Below, piece by piece: positions 18,245 to 26,438 of a stretch of 39,076 bases of DNA. The stretch covers positions 1 to 39,076 of the forward strand of contig NZ_JAELTQ010000030.1 of assembly GCF_016428905.1 (NCBI RefSeq), given 5' to 3'. The notes under the pieces were generated by a model. The model was not told where the DNA came from. It did no database searches and saw only the letters and a program-made list of their open reading frames with translations. The translations under genes were made by a program, and so were the position numbers. The stretch's first letter is position 1; every line of letters begins with the position of its first letter. Origin of the DNA: Dyella sp. ASV24 (lineage in GTDB: Bacteria > Pseudomonadota > Gammaproteobacteria > Xanthomonadales > Rhodanobacteraceae).

Positions 18245-19372
18245 ATGTCAGCAATCGCCACACCAGCGAGGTCACTGACCATCGTTCAGCTGATCCCCGC
18301 CCTGAACTCGGGCGGGGCGGAACGATCTGCGCTGGAGATTGCGCGTGCTTTGGTTCAGGCGGGGCATCAGTCCATCGTCATTTCTGCTGGTGGCCGCATG
18401 GTGTCCCAGCTGGAAGCCGAGGGTAGCCGCCACATCACCCTGGACATCGGCCGCAAGTCGCTCGGCACCCTGATGAAGGTGGGCCAGCTGCGCAAGCTGC
18501 TGCGCGAGCTCAGGCCGGATATCGTGCATGCACGGTCCCGCCTGCCGGCTTGGCTGGGCTGGTGGGCCCTCAAGGGTATGAAGCCGGCGCCGCATTTCGT
18601 AACTACGGTGCACGGGCTCAATTCGCCGGGGCGCTATAGCGCGATCCTGTTGCGGGGCGAGCGCGTGATTGCCGTTTCGCAGACCCTGCGCGATTTCATG
18701 TTGAGCCACTACTCGTGGCTGGAGCCGGGCCGCGTGCGGGTGATTCCGCGCGGTATCGATCCGGATGCTTTTCCCTACGGTCATCGCCCCGACGACGGCT
18801 GGCGCAAGGCGTTCTTCGCCGAATTTCCGGCCCTGGCCGGCGCGCCCTTGCTGACCCTGCCGGGACGTGGGACACGCCTGAAGGGCCACCACGACGCCAT
18901 CGAACTGGTCGCCGAGCTCAAGCGTCGCGGCATCGACGTGCGCCTGCTCTTGCTGGGTGTGATCGAGCCGGGCCGCGAAGCCTACGTGGACGAGCTGCGA
19001 AACCTTGTCCGGGCCCGTGGCCTGGAGGCGCAGGTGGTGATGACGCCGCCCCGCAGTGACGTGCGCGACATCTACGCCATTTCCTCGCTGGTGCTGCAGC
19101 TGTCGAACAAGCCCGAATCGTTCGGCCGTACGGTGATCGAAGCCCTGTCGTTGTGCCGTCCCGTGCTGGGTTACGCGCACGGCGGCGTGGGCGAGCTGCT
19201 GGCCGAGCTGTACCCGGCCGGCCGCGTGCCGCCGGCGGACCGCGAGCGACTGGTGGAGCGTGCGGCCGAGCTGCTGCGCGTGGCACCACCCATCCCGATG
19301 CTGCAGAGCTACCGCCTGAGCGATATGCAGCAGGCCACGCTGGCTCTGTACGACGAGCTCACCACCGCCTGA
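18245..19372 (+). CDS. Glycosyltransferase family 4, LPS-type
   Basis: A 375-residue cytoplasmic GT-B enzyme. The N-terminal acceptor domain opens with VQLIPALNSGGAERSALEIA (about residues 15-34). The C-terminal nucleotide-sugar domain has LPGRGTRLKGHHDAIEL (about 205) and the E-x7-E donor motif ESFGRTVIEALSLCRPV (about 290). It starts an operon with an O-antigen-ligase-like gene and a GT2 gene, so it probably adds a sugar to LPS core or O-chain. The exact linkage is not predictable. The ATG at 18245 is the last candidate before the conserved region; ATG at 18221 has AGGA too close to serve it. Confidence 0.88.
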   Translation: MSAIATPARSLTIVQLIPALNSGGAERSALEIARALVQAGHQSIVISAGGRMVSQLEAEGSRHITLDIGRKSLGTLMKVGQLRKLLRELRPDIVHARSRLPAWLGWWALKGMKPAPHFVTTVHGLNSPGRYSAILLRGERVIAVSQTLRDFMLSHYSWLEPGRVRVIPRGIDPDAFPYGHRPDDGWRKAFFAEFPALAGAPLLTLPGRGTRLKGHHDAIELVAELKRRGIDVRLLLLGVIEPGREAYVDELRNLVRARGLEAQVVMTPPRSDVRDIYAISSLVLQLSNKPESFGRTVIEALSLCRPVLGYAHGGVGELLAELYPAGRVPPADRERLVERAAELLRVAPPIPMLQSYRLSDMQQATLALYDELTTA

Positions 19373-19432
19373 CGCAGCGCCCCGACCGGGCGGCTCACCT
19401 ACAATGCGTGGATCGCCCTTGTTGACCCACGC

Positions 19433-20704
19433 ATGAGTCCTATTGCTGCATCCCTGAAGGCCTGCCTGCGCTCGCCGCTGTTGCCGTTCTGGCTGGTGAT
19501 CGCCTTGCTGCCCTTCGGGCGCAGCGCTGAGCTGGGCACGGTCTTGTGCCTGATTGGCACCGTGTTGTTGTTCGTGCGGCATCCCGCTGCGTTGCGTGAG
19601 CATGAAGGCGCGCGACTGCTGCTCTGGCTGCTGGCCGGCTACGTGGGCGCGGCGCTGATCTCTGCCGTGGATTCGGTCGCCCCGGGCAAAAGTTGGAGCA
19701 CCGTGGCCTCGTTGCTGCGTTATGCGCCGCTGGGCCTCTATGCCTGCTTCGCCATTCGCCGCGAGGACAAGCTCCATGCCTTGTACCAGGCCGTCGCGGT
19801 GGTGCTGGCGCTGTGGGCGCTGGATGCATGGGTGCAGATCCTGACCGGCTGGAGCCTCGGTGGGCATGCGGAGCCCGAGCGCATCTCGGGCATTTTCGGT
19901 GCGGGCAACCTGAAGCTCGGGCCTAGCCTGTCGGTGCTAGCACCCTTTGTGTTGTGGGCAGCGCAGCGTCGCTGGGGAACGAAAGGCGTGCTCGTCGCTT
20001 TCTTCCTGCTGCTCGGGCCGGTACTGATGTCGGGGTCACGTGCGTCCTGGCTGTGCTACGCACTGGTGGCGTTGGGCTTCGCGTGGCGCATCGCGCGTTC
20101 GCCGCTGCGTTTCGTGGCGTTCGCGGGCGGCCTCGCAGCGGTGGTGCTGCTTGCCGGCGGCATCGCATGGAAAACCTCCGAGCGGTTCCAGTTGCGCATG
20201 GAACGTACGCTGCAAGCCGTGGGCGGCTCGGAGCAGTCGCTGGATACGGCGATGAGTGGACGACTGGATATCTGGCGCACCAGCGTGGCGATGTTCGAAG
20301 CGCATCCCGTCAATGGCGTTGGCGTTCGCGCCTACCGTTACGCCTATCCTCACTACGCGCCTCCTGACGATCATTTCGTAGTCTCGCTGGAAGCCTGCGG
20401 ACCGGGCGAGGGCGCCTGCCACGCGCATCAGTGGTTGCTGGAAGTGCTCACCGAAACCGGCGTGCTTGGCATGCTGTGCTGGCTCGCCGCTATCGGCCTG
20501 GCGCTTCGTGCATGGCGTCGCGTGGGGCGTGGGGCGCGCGAGCGGGCATTCCCGGTCACGCTGGCCTTGGCCGTGATGTTGTTTCCGTTCAATACGCACC
20601 TAGCGTTTTATTCGGCTTGGTGGGGATTGCTGTTTGCCTGGTTGCTGGGCCTTTGGTGCGCGGCGCTTTACGTGTTTCCGGCACAGCAGGGAGATGCGGC
20701 ATGA
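19433..20704 (+). CDS. O-antigen ligase/polymerase-like membrane protein
   Basis: A 423-residue polytopic inner-membrane protein of the WaaL/Wzy_C superfamily with 10-12 predicted transmembrane segments. The hallmark SGSRASWL motif (about residue 200) precedes a long periplasmic loop (about 240-345). That loop contains an Arg-rich stretch, the HPVNGVGVRAYR block and CHAHQWLLEVLTETG with the conserved His. Such enzymes move undecaprenyl-linked glycans onto lipid A-core (WaaL) or polymerise them (Wzy); sequence alone does not separate the two. Its stop overlaps the start of the GT2 gene (ATGA), consistent with coupled expression. Confidence 0.87.
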   Translation: MSPIAASLKACLRSPLLPFWLVIALLPFGRSAELGTVLCLIGTVLLFVRHPAALREHEGARLLLWLLAGYVGAALISAVDSVAPGKSWSTVASLLRYAPLGLYACFAIRREDKLHALYQAVAVVLALWALDAWVQILTGWSLGGHAEPERISGIFGAGNLKLGPSLSVLAPFVLWAAQRRWGTKGVLVAFFLLLGPVLMSGSRASWLCYALVALGFAWRIARSPLRFVAFAGGLAAVVLLAGGIAWKTSERFQLRMERTLQAVGGSEQSLDTAMSGRLDIWRTSVAMFEAHPVNGVGVRAYRYAYPHYAPPDDHFVVSLEACGPGEGACHAHQWLLEVLTETGVLGMLCWLAAIGLALRAWRRVGRGARERAFPVTLALAVMLFPFNTHLAFYSAWWGLLFAWLLGLWCAALYVFPAQQGDAA

Positions 20705-21480
20705 CGCGCGAACCGCTGTCGGTGGTGGTCATTACCTACAACAACGCCGACACGCTCGACGCATGCCTCCATGAAGTGGACTGGGCCGAGGAAATCGTCG
20801 TGCTCGACTCCGGTTCCACGGACGATACCGTTGCCATTGCACGGAAGCATGGCGCGCATGTAGCCGTGCATCCGTTCGACGACTATGGTCCGCAGAAACA
20901 ACGCGCCTACGACATGGCCAGCCATGACTGGATCCTCAATCTGGACGCGGACGAAATCCTCTCGCCAGGCACTCGCGAGGAAATCGAGCGCGCACTCAGC
21001 GAGCCGCGCTTCGCCGGCTATCGCCTGCCGCGTCGCGAACGCATGTTCTGGACCGTGCAGCACCGCTGGAGCTGGCGCAACGGACACCTGCGATTGTTCG
21101 ATCGCCGTCGTGGTGGGATGAACGACGTCGAGGTGCACGCCGCCGTTGAAGTGCGCGGCCCGGTGAAAACGTTGCGGCGCGCCGACTTCGTCAATGACGG
21201 CGACGGCGACATCGCCACCCGCGTGGAGAAGATCAACCGTTACACCACCGGCATGGTGGCGTACAAATTGCGCAAGCAGCAGCGCTTCACCGGACTGCGC
21301 ATGGTGTTCTATCCGCCGGTGTTCTTTCTCCGCCAATACATCGGCAAACGTTATTTCCTCAATGGCTGGGCCGGATTTATCGCCAGCGTCACCGGTGCGT
21401 TCTACGCATTCCTCAAGTACGCCAAGCTGCATGAGGCGCGTGAAAACGCCGAACGCCTGGCGCGAAAGGCACGGCGCTAA
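20701..21480 (+). CDS. Glycosyltransferase family 2, WaaE/KdtX-like
   Basis: A 259-residue GT-A enzyme. It begins with SVVVITYNNADTLDACL, then VLDSGSTDDT (about residues 38-47) and the metal-binding LNLDADE (about 80-86). The C-terminal third has basic and aromatic segments that could lie on the membrane. It resembles WaaE, the LPS inner-core beta-1,4-glucosyltransferase. The ATG overlaps the upstream stop as ATGA. It is the last gene of the three-gene LPS operon and is followed by a small GGCGC-GATTT-GCGCC hairpin (21491-21505) of uncertain meaning. Confidence 0.87.
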   Translation: MTREPLSVVVITYNNADTLDACLHEVDWAEEIVVLDSGSTDDTVAIARKHGAHVAVHPFDDYGPQKQRAYDMASHDWILNLDADEILSPGTREEIERALSEPRFAGYRLPRRERMFWTVQHRWSWRNGHLRLFDRRRGGMNDVEVHAAVEVRGPVKTLRRADFVNDGDGDIATRVEKINRYTTGMVAYKLRKQQRFTGLRMVFYPPVFFLRQYIGKRYFLNGWAGFIASVTGAFYAFLKYAKLHEARENAERLARKARR

Positions 21481-22048
21481 GCGTTTTGTCGGCGCGATTT
21501 GCGCCAACGATGGCGTTACGTGATTCAGTGCGTGTTTAGATCGCTGCGCGGCGAGACGCAAACTCTTGCATGGCCGAAATTATTTGCAGCAAAGAACGCT
21601 TGAGCGATGAAGCCATTACGTCGTGAAGCCGTCGTCAATTTCAGTTTTAGACGAATGAAGTTGCGTTTATGCGGTCATGGTTTGCATGGTGTGGATACAA
21701 CGCGGAAGTACGTCACAACACCATGATTTAAATCGTTTCGATGGATCGTTCACGCCGTGTCGCACGTTCTGGCGTTTGTTTTCACTATGGCGCTGCACGA
21801 GCGTTCTACACTCGCCGTCCTTGGTTGAGTGCCACTGCGGGCGGGTCATGGATGCCCTTTCCGCACGGCGTTAGGGTGATCTTTCTTTACTGCAATAAAG
21901 CGTGTCGCCAGCACGGTGACGCGACGGGCATGTGTATCTGATGCATGGCGCGAATCGGAAAGGAGGTCAGGAGGGGCGTATCGAGTGGTCTTTACCAGAA
22001 CAGGGGGAGCTTGCTTGTTCTCAATGGATCACATCAGGGAGACATTGC
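21481..22048. other. 568-bp gene-free stretch before the sedolisin gene
   Basis: No reading frame here looks like a protein. By eye it is more AT-rich than the flanking genes, especially around 21570-21740. It holds small dyads (GGCGC/GCGCC at 21491-21505, CTTTA/TAAAG at 21885-21900) and a purine block GGAAAGGAGGTCAGGAGGGG (21957-21976). That block contains a perfect anti-Shine-Dalgarno match but has no convincing start codon behind it. It presumably carries the sedolisin promoter. A small RNA or a decayed insertion cannot be excluded. Confidence 0.5.
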
Positions 22049-24334
22049 ATGAAACACGAGCACCTGAGCCTGCTTGCGGCCATCAGCTTGGTCCTTGCGG
22101 GTACGCCGATCGTCGCATCGGCACAATCGGGCACTGCGAACGCAGCGCTCGCTGGCCTCAACACGGCAGAAGCGCCCAGGGTGACGCAGACCGTCGATAG
22201 CCGCGTGACATCGACACTGCAGCAGAGCCATCTGAGCATCGTCGACAAGTCCGTCGCCACGAAAGCCGTGGATGATGCGACCCCCATGAACCACATGAAC
22301 CTGATCCTGCAGCGCAGCGAGAAGCGGCAGGCCGCCCTCGAAACGCTGATCGCCGCGCAACACGATCCGTCATCGTCCAAGTTCCGCCAATGGGTAACGC
22401 CTGAGCAGTTCGGTCAGACCTTTGGTATCTCCGATGCGGACATCGCTGCCATTAGCGGATGGTTGAAATCGCAGGGCTTCACCGTCAACGGCGTGTACGC
22501 CAACAAGGCGCAGATCGACTTCAGCGGTAACGCGGGTCAGGTCAAGCGGGCGTTCCACACGCAGATGAATCGGTACACCATCAACAACGCATCGCACATC
22601 GCCAACGCCAGCGACATCAGCATCCCACGGGCACTGCAGAGCGTGGTGGTGGGTGTTGCCGGCCTCAACGACGTGCACCCGCAGGCACAGCACACTAAGC
22701 CGACGTATGGCCAATTCAATGCCAGCACACAACGCTTCCAGGTGCAGCAGCCGAAGACGAATGCCATCGGCGTGACGCCGCAGGCAGTGAACTTCACCAA
22801 CGGTGCGCGTGGCCTTGTGCCGTATGACATGGCCAAGATCTATGGCACCGACAAGCTCTATGCGGCTGGCCTGACCGGCACGGGCATCACCATCGCCCTG
22901 GTCGAAGACAGCTCCATGGTGCCGAGCGACTGGACGAACTTCGTAAGCCAGTTCGCGCTGACCAGCTACGGCGGCACGTTCAAGCAGTTCCAGCCGCAGG
23001 CGACGGGCTTCACCAATTGCATTGACCCGACCATTGCTGTTCCGGGCGAGGATGACTTCGAGGCCTTGCTAGACGCCGAGTGGTCTACCGCCCTGGCACC
23101 CGGTGCCAACATCTGGTTGGCCAGTTGCGATGACTCCAACTCCAGCAACTTCTTTGGTGGCGTATTCACCGCCGCGACCAACCTGATCAATGGCGCCAGT
23201 CGCCCCAACGTCATCAGCGCGAGCTATGGCTATGGCGAAGGTTTCACTGATGCGGCCAGCAAGACGGCTATCGACCTGATGTGGGCGCAGGCGGATGCGG
23301 AAGGCATTTCCGTGTTCGTGTCGAGCGGCGATTCGGGTTCCAACCCGAGTTTCAATGGCTTCTTCATCAATGGCGCGGGCATCGATGCCAATGCCTTCGG
23401 CACATCGCCGAACGACACGGTGGTTGGCGGTACGGACACGGCCGACATCCTCGACGGCACCACAAAAAAATACTTCAGCTCAACGTTCAACGCGGTCTAC
23501 GGTTCTGCGCTGTCGTATGTGCCAGAGATTCCGTGGAACCAGTCGTGCGGCAACGAGGTAGCGGCGAAGTCGCTTGGTTACGCGACCTCATTGGCGTTCT
23601 GCAAGGCGTACCTGAACTTCGATCCGAACGGTTACTACATCACTTCGGAAGCAGGCAGCGGCGGCCCATCCTCCGTGGATGCGAAGCCGGCATGGCAGCG
23701 GCTGGTATACAACGCGGCGAAGGATCAGTCGCGCGACGTGCCTGACGTAGCGCTGTTCGGTGGTTCGTACGGTGGTTCGACCTGGGTGATCGTGTGTGCG
23801 CAGGCGTATCCGTGCACACCGGGCTTTACGGGTAGTACCGCGTTGATTGGTGGTACGTCACTGTCGTCGCCGATGTTTGCGGGCATCCAGGCATTGATTG
23901 ACCAGGGGCTTGCGGCCAAGGGGCTGTCGCCGAACCAGGGCAATGCTGCGCCAACGCTGTATGTGTTGGCGTCGGATGAGTACGGCGGCGCGAAGGGTAC
24001 ACCGCCGGCCTCGCTGGCTGCGTGCAACGCGGACAATGGCTCCAAGGGCACCAGCAAGTGCGTGTTCCACAACGTCACCCGTGGCAGCATCGCGACGCAG
24101 TGCGTGCAGCAGTTGCCCAATGTGGTCACGCCGGATTGCTACTACTACGGCGCCCTGCCTAATTCGTACCTGGGGCCGATCCAGGTGGGCCTGACCTCGA
24201 CCAGCACCAGCAAGTACAACGCGACCACGGAAGCGTTCGCGGCGCGTCAAGGCTGGAGTTTCGCATCGGGCCTCGGCTCGGTGGACGCCAATAACCTGCT
24301 CAAGGCCTGGAAGGCCTTCGTCAACGTGCAGTAA
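22049..24334 (+). CDS. Secreted S53 (sedolisin-type) serine protease with propeptide
   Basis: A 761-residue secreted, acid-active serine-carboxyl peptidase precursor. A signal peptide ends near SAQS (about residue 26). A pro-kumamolisin activation domain follows (about 45-215: RSEKRQAALETLIAAQHDPSS, FRQWVTPEQFGQTFG), then the catalytic domain. The triad and oxyanion residues are visible: Glu338 and Asp342 in FEALLDAEW, Asp428 in SSGDSGS, and Ser604 in GGTSLSSP. Several Cys in the catalytic half suggest disulphides. GGGAGA lies 6 bases before the ATG. It sits alone between LPS genes and a DUF535 gene, probably for extracellular protein use at low pH. Confidence 0.93.
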   Translation: MKHEHLSLLAAISLVLAGTPIVASAQSGTANAALAGLNTAEAPRVTQTVDSRVTSTLQQSHLSIVDKSVATKAVDDATPMNHMNLILQRSEKRQAALETLIAAQHDPSSSKFRQWVTPEQFGQTFGISDADIAAISGWLKSQGFTVNGVYANKAQIDFSGNAGQVKRAFHTQMNRYTINNASHIANASDISIPRALQSVVVGVAGLNDVHPQAQHTKPTYGQFNASTQRFQVQQPKTNAIGVTPQAVNFTNGARGLVPYDMAKIYGTDKLYAAGLTGTGITIALVEDSSMVPSDWTNFVSQFALTSYGGTFKQFQPQATGFTNCIDPTIAVPGEDDFEALLDAEWSTALAPGANIWLASCDDSNSSNFFGGVFTAATNLINGASRPNVISASYGYGEGFTDAASKTAIDLMWAQADAEGISVFVSSGDSGSNPSFNGFFINGAGIDANAFGTSPNDTVVGGTDTADILDGTTKKYFSSTFNAVYGSALSYVPEIPWNQSCGNEVAAKSLGYATSLAFCKAYLNFDPNGYYITSEAGSGGPSSVDAKPAWQRLVYNAAKDQSRDVPDVALFGGSYGGSTWVIVCAQAYPCTPGFTGSTALIGGTSLSSPMFAGIQALIDQGLAAKGLSPNQGNAAPTLYVLASDEYGGAKGTPPASLAACNADNGSKGTSKCVFHNVTRGSIATQCVQQLPNVVTPDCYYYGALPNSYLGPIQVGLTSTSTSKYNATTEAFAARQGWSFASGLGSVDANNLLKAWKAFVNVQ

Positions 24335-24345
24335 GCGTCACCAAG

Positions 24346-24373
24346 GCATCCCCGGCATGCGTGCCGGGGATGC
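24346..24373. terminator. Strong hairpin between the convergent sedolisin and DUF535 genes
   Basis: The perfect 12-bp stem GCATCCCCGGCA (24346-24357) and TGCCGGGGATGC (24362-24373) has loop TGCG. No T-run follows on either strand, so it is a probable but not classical terminator. Confidence 0.6.
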
Positions 24374-24387
24374 TGTGGGGCAGGGCC

Positions 24388-25302
24388 TTAGGCGGCCTGG
24401 GACAATGGCAGCGGCTGATTACGCAGCGCCGCGAGCAGACGAGCGCAGGCTTCGCGGCGAAGCATTTCGCGGCGGCGGAAGGCGGAGCGATGCTTGCTTT
24501 CCACCTGCGACTCATCGCGCTCCGGTTCCGAAGTGGGCAGCGCGAAGAAGCCGTCCGGTTGCAGCACACCCTGGCATTCTTCCCAGAAGCTGTCGTAGTC
24601 CGCCTTGATCTTGTCGGCCTCGCCAGCGAACGGATGCGTGAGGTTGCTCACGCCGTAGATCCGCGTTGCACCCGTGAACGAGCCGAAAGCCAGCAACAGC
24701 GAGAACAACAGGTTCTTCGGACGCAGGCCATAGCACTGCTTGGTAAGTTCGCGCACCGCTTCGCGGCCCAGCTCGGCGGCGGCGCCCTGAAGGCAGCCGA
24801 TCAGCAGGGCTTTGCCGTCGTCAGCGATGCTGAAGATGGCCGACGAAAGGATCTGGCCCTGCGTGTTGGCAAGGCATAGCGACAGCTCGCCTTCGCGGCT
24901 GCGGCCGGTCGGGCGGCGCAGCTCCAGCAGCAGCTCGCTGCCGTCCTTCAGCGTGAGTGCGCCGAGCGTATGGCGACCGCGCAAGTACACGTCATCGATC
25001 ATCGCCTGCGGCAACTGCCGGAAGGTGAAGTGATAGTGCTGGCTAATGACGGCCATGCGCTCACCCCGCCCCATGCGGCGATTGATGTAGTGATGGTGCC
25101 AGCGTTCGTGCAGACGAGGGTCGTGCGCGAGGATGGAGGTCAGCCGCGGCGAGCCATAGAGCTCAGCCAGCCATGCGGATTGACGACGCGCCATGCGGAC
25201 ACTACGGGCGATGTATTTCAGGCCGGCGGCGAGGCGCTTGGAGGGCGAGCCACGCCAATCGCGGCGTTGGCGCAGCGAGCGCAGGAACAGCCGGAAAGTC
25301 AT
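24388..25302 (-). CDS. DUF535 (VirK/YbjX-like) family protein, copy 2
   Basis: 304 residues, the usual family length. It shares all main blocks with the copy at 3250-4386: LHERWHHHYINRRM, YLRGRHTLGALTLKDGSEL, GREAVRELTKQCYGLRPKNL, and the basic C-terminus ESKHRSAFRRREML. The N-terminal FRLFLRSLRQRRDWRG corresponds to WWRSLCGRTDW of copy 1. No signal peptide is visible; it should be cytoplasmic or membrane-associated. Biochemical function is unknown; enterobacterial relatives are tied to envelope or virulence traits. It is a single-gene unit, convergent to the sedolisin gene, just upstream of lpxL. No clear Shine-Dalgarno is seen. Confidence 0.85.
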   Translation of the reverse strand: MTFRLFLRSLRQRRDWRGSPSKRLAAGLKYIARSVRMARRQSAWLAELYGSPRLTSILAHDPRLHERWHHHYINRRMGRGERMAVISQHYHFTFRQLPQAMIDDVYLRGRHTLGALTLKDGSELLLELRRPTGRSREGELSLCLANTQGQILSSAIFSIADDGKALLIGCLQGAAAELGREAVRELTKQCYGLRPKNLLFSLLLAFGSFTGATRIYGVSNLTHPFAGEADKIKADYDSFWEECQGVLQPDGFFALPTSEPERDESQVESKHRSAFRRREMLRREACARLLAALRNQPLPLSQAA

Positions 25303-25343
25303 GTGGGGTGAATCGTGGGGAAGATATTCGTATGTTTTTACAC

Positions 25344-25367
25344 CGACAGACTGTCATTAATCTGTCG
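25344..25367. promoter_or_regulatory. Inverted repeat upstream of DUF535 copy 2
   Basis: CGACAGA (25344-25350) and TCTGTCG (25361-25367) form a 7-bp dyad 10 bases apart. It overlaps a shorter dyad GACAG-A-CTGTC (25345-25355). It lies about 42 bases before the start codon at 25302 in an AT-richer gap, where a promoter for the minus-strand gene is expected. An operator role is a guess from position. Confidence 0.4.
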
Positions 25368-25396
25368 TCGAACGCCGCCGTTGGGCGTAGGCGGAT

Positions 25397-26314
25397 TCAG
25401 TAGACCGATGCTGAGCCCTCAGGGCGCGTCTTGAAACGCTTGTGCACCCACAGATATTGCTCGGGGGCGGCGCGCACCATGTCTTCGATACAGGTATTGA
25501 CGCGAGCGGTATCGTCCAGCGGGTCCTTGCTTGGGAACGCCTCGAGCGGTGCGCCCAGCTTCAGTGCGTAGCCTGCGTTTCCAGGCAGGCGGCGATGGTA
25601 GAACGGGATCACGCGTGCGCCGGACAACCGCGCCAAGTGATGGGTAGCGGTGATGGTGGCCGCGGGTACCCCGAAGAACGGCACGAATACATTGTCCTTG
25701 CTGCGCATGTCCTGGTCGGGTGCGTACCAGAGCGTGCCGCCGTTGCGGAGGTGCTTCACTGTGCCGCGAATGTCATCCTTCTCGAACATGGCTTCCGCGT
25801 AATCGAGCCGGGCGCGTAGCACGGCCCACTCGAACACCGGCGAGTCCATGCGGCGATACATGCCCGAAATACGAATGCGCTGGGAAACCAGCCGCGCGCA
25901 CAACTCCAGGTGCGAGAAATGGCCGCCGACGAGCAGTACGCCCTTGCCCTGTGCACGTGCGGTCTCGAGGTGCTCCAGGCCCTCGATGGTTACCGGTACG
26001 TTGGCGATGGCGCGTTCGCTACCCATCCATCCCAGGGCGAACTCCATCATCATCAGACCGATGTCGCGCAGGTGGGCATCCACCAGTGCGGCCTGATCCT
26101 TTGCCGGCAACTCCGGGAAGCACAGGCCGATGTTGACCTCGGCGACGCGACGTCGCGGGGAGGGCACGCGTTGCACCAGCCAGCCCAGGCCGCGCCCAAG
26201 CGCCATCAGCCAAGAGCGGGGCAAGTGGGCGATAAGCCAGATCACGCCAACCCCCAGCCATGCGGGCCAGTGCATCGGAGCGAGCAGCGAGCGGGTAAAC
26301 GTGGGACGGGGCAT
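25397..26314 (-). CDS. lpxL: Lipid A biosynthesis lauroyl-type acyltransferase
   Basis: A 305-residue inner-membrane acyltransferase (E. coli LpxL has 306). It adds a secondary acyl chain to Kdo2-lipid IVA. An N-terminal hydrophobic helix (about residues 12-30) is followed by the catalytic HX4E motif, His132 to Glu137 (GGHFSHLE). Other conserved blocks are LWYAPDQDM (about 200) and the C-terminal APEQYLWVHKRFKTRPEG, which is nearly identical in E. coli LpxL. The start at 26314 aligns with the E. coli N-terminus; ATGs at 26323 and 26332 are in frame and possible. It is divergent from waaA, whose product provides the Kdo-bearing substrate. Confidence 0.92.
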   Translation of the reverse strand: MPRPTFTRSLLAPMHWPAWLGVGVIWLIAHLPRSWLMALGRGLGWLVQRVPSPRRRVAEVNIGLCFPELPAKDQAALVDAHLRDIGLMMMEFALGWMGSERAIANVPVTIEGLEHLETARAQGKGVLLVGGHFSHLELCARLVSQRIRISGMYRRMDSPVFEWAVLRARLDYAEAMFEKDDIRGTVKHLRNGGTLWYAPDQDMRSKDNVFVPFFGVPAATITATHHLARLSGARVIPFYHRRLPGNAGYALKLGAPLEAFPSKDPLDDTARVNTCIEDMVRAAPEQYLWVHKRFKTRPEGSASVY

Positions 26315-26438
26315 GCCAGGCATCGCCCGCATTGTAGGGAAGAGGGGAAAGCGAGGCGAGCCGCCACGCCGTGATCCCATGCCGCACGGTGATGACGGGC
26401 CCCAGGGCACGAGCCGATATACTGGCGCACCGCATCCG

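Noticed and set aside
21677..21874. 65-codon frame in the gap before the sedolisin gene
   Set aside because: No ribosome site, Cys/His/Arg-rich composition and no family resemblance; treated as non-coding.
21957..21976. Purine block with perfect anti-Shine-Dalgarno match as the start of a small gene
   Set aside because: No start codon lies at a suitable distance in a frame that yields a plausible protein; the only frames run out of phase into the sedolisin gene.
23463..23470. A-run in the sedolisin gene as a frameshift site
   Set aside because: The frame continues intact through the catalytic Ser region to a normal C-terminus, so there is no sign of a real shift.
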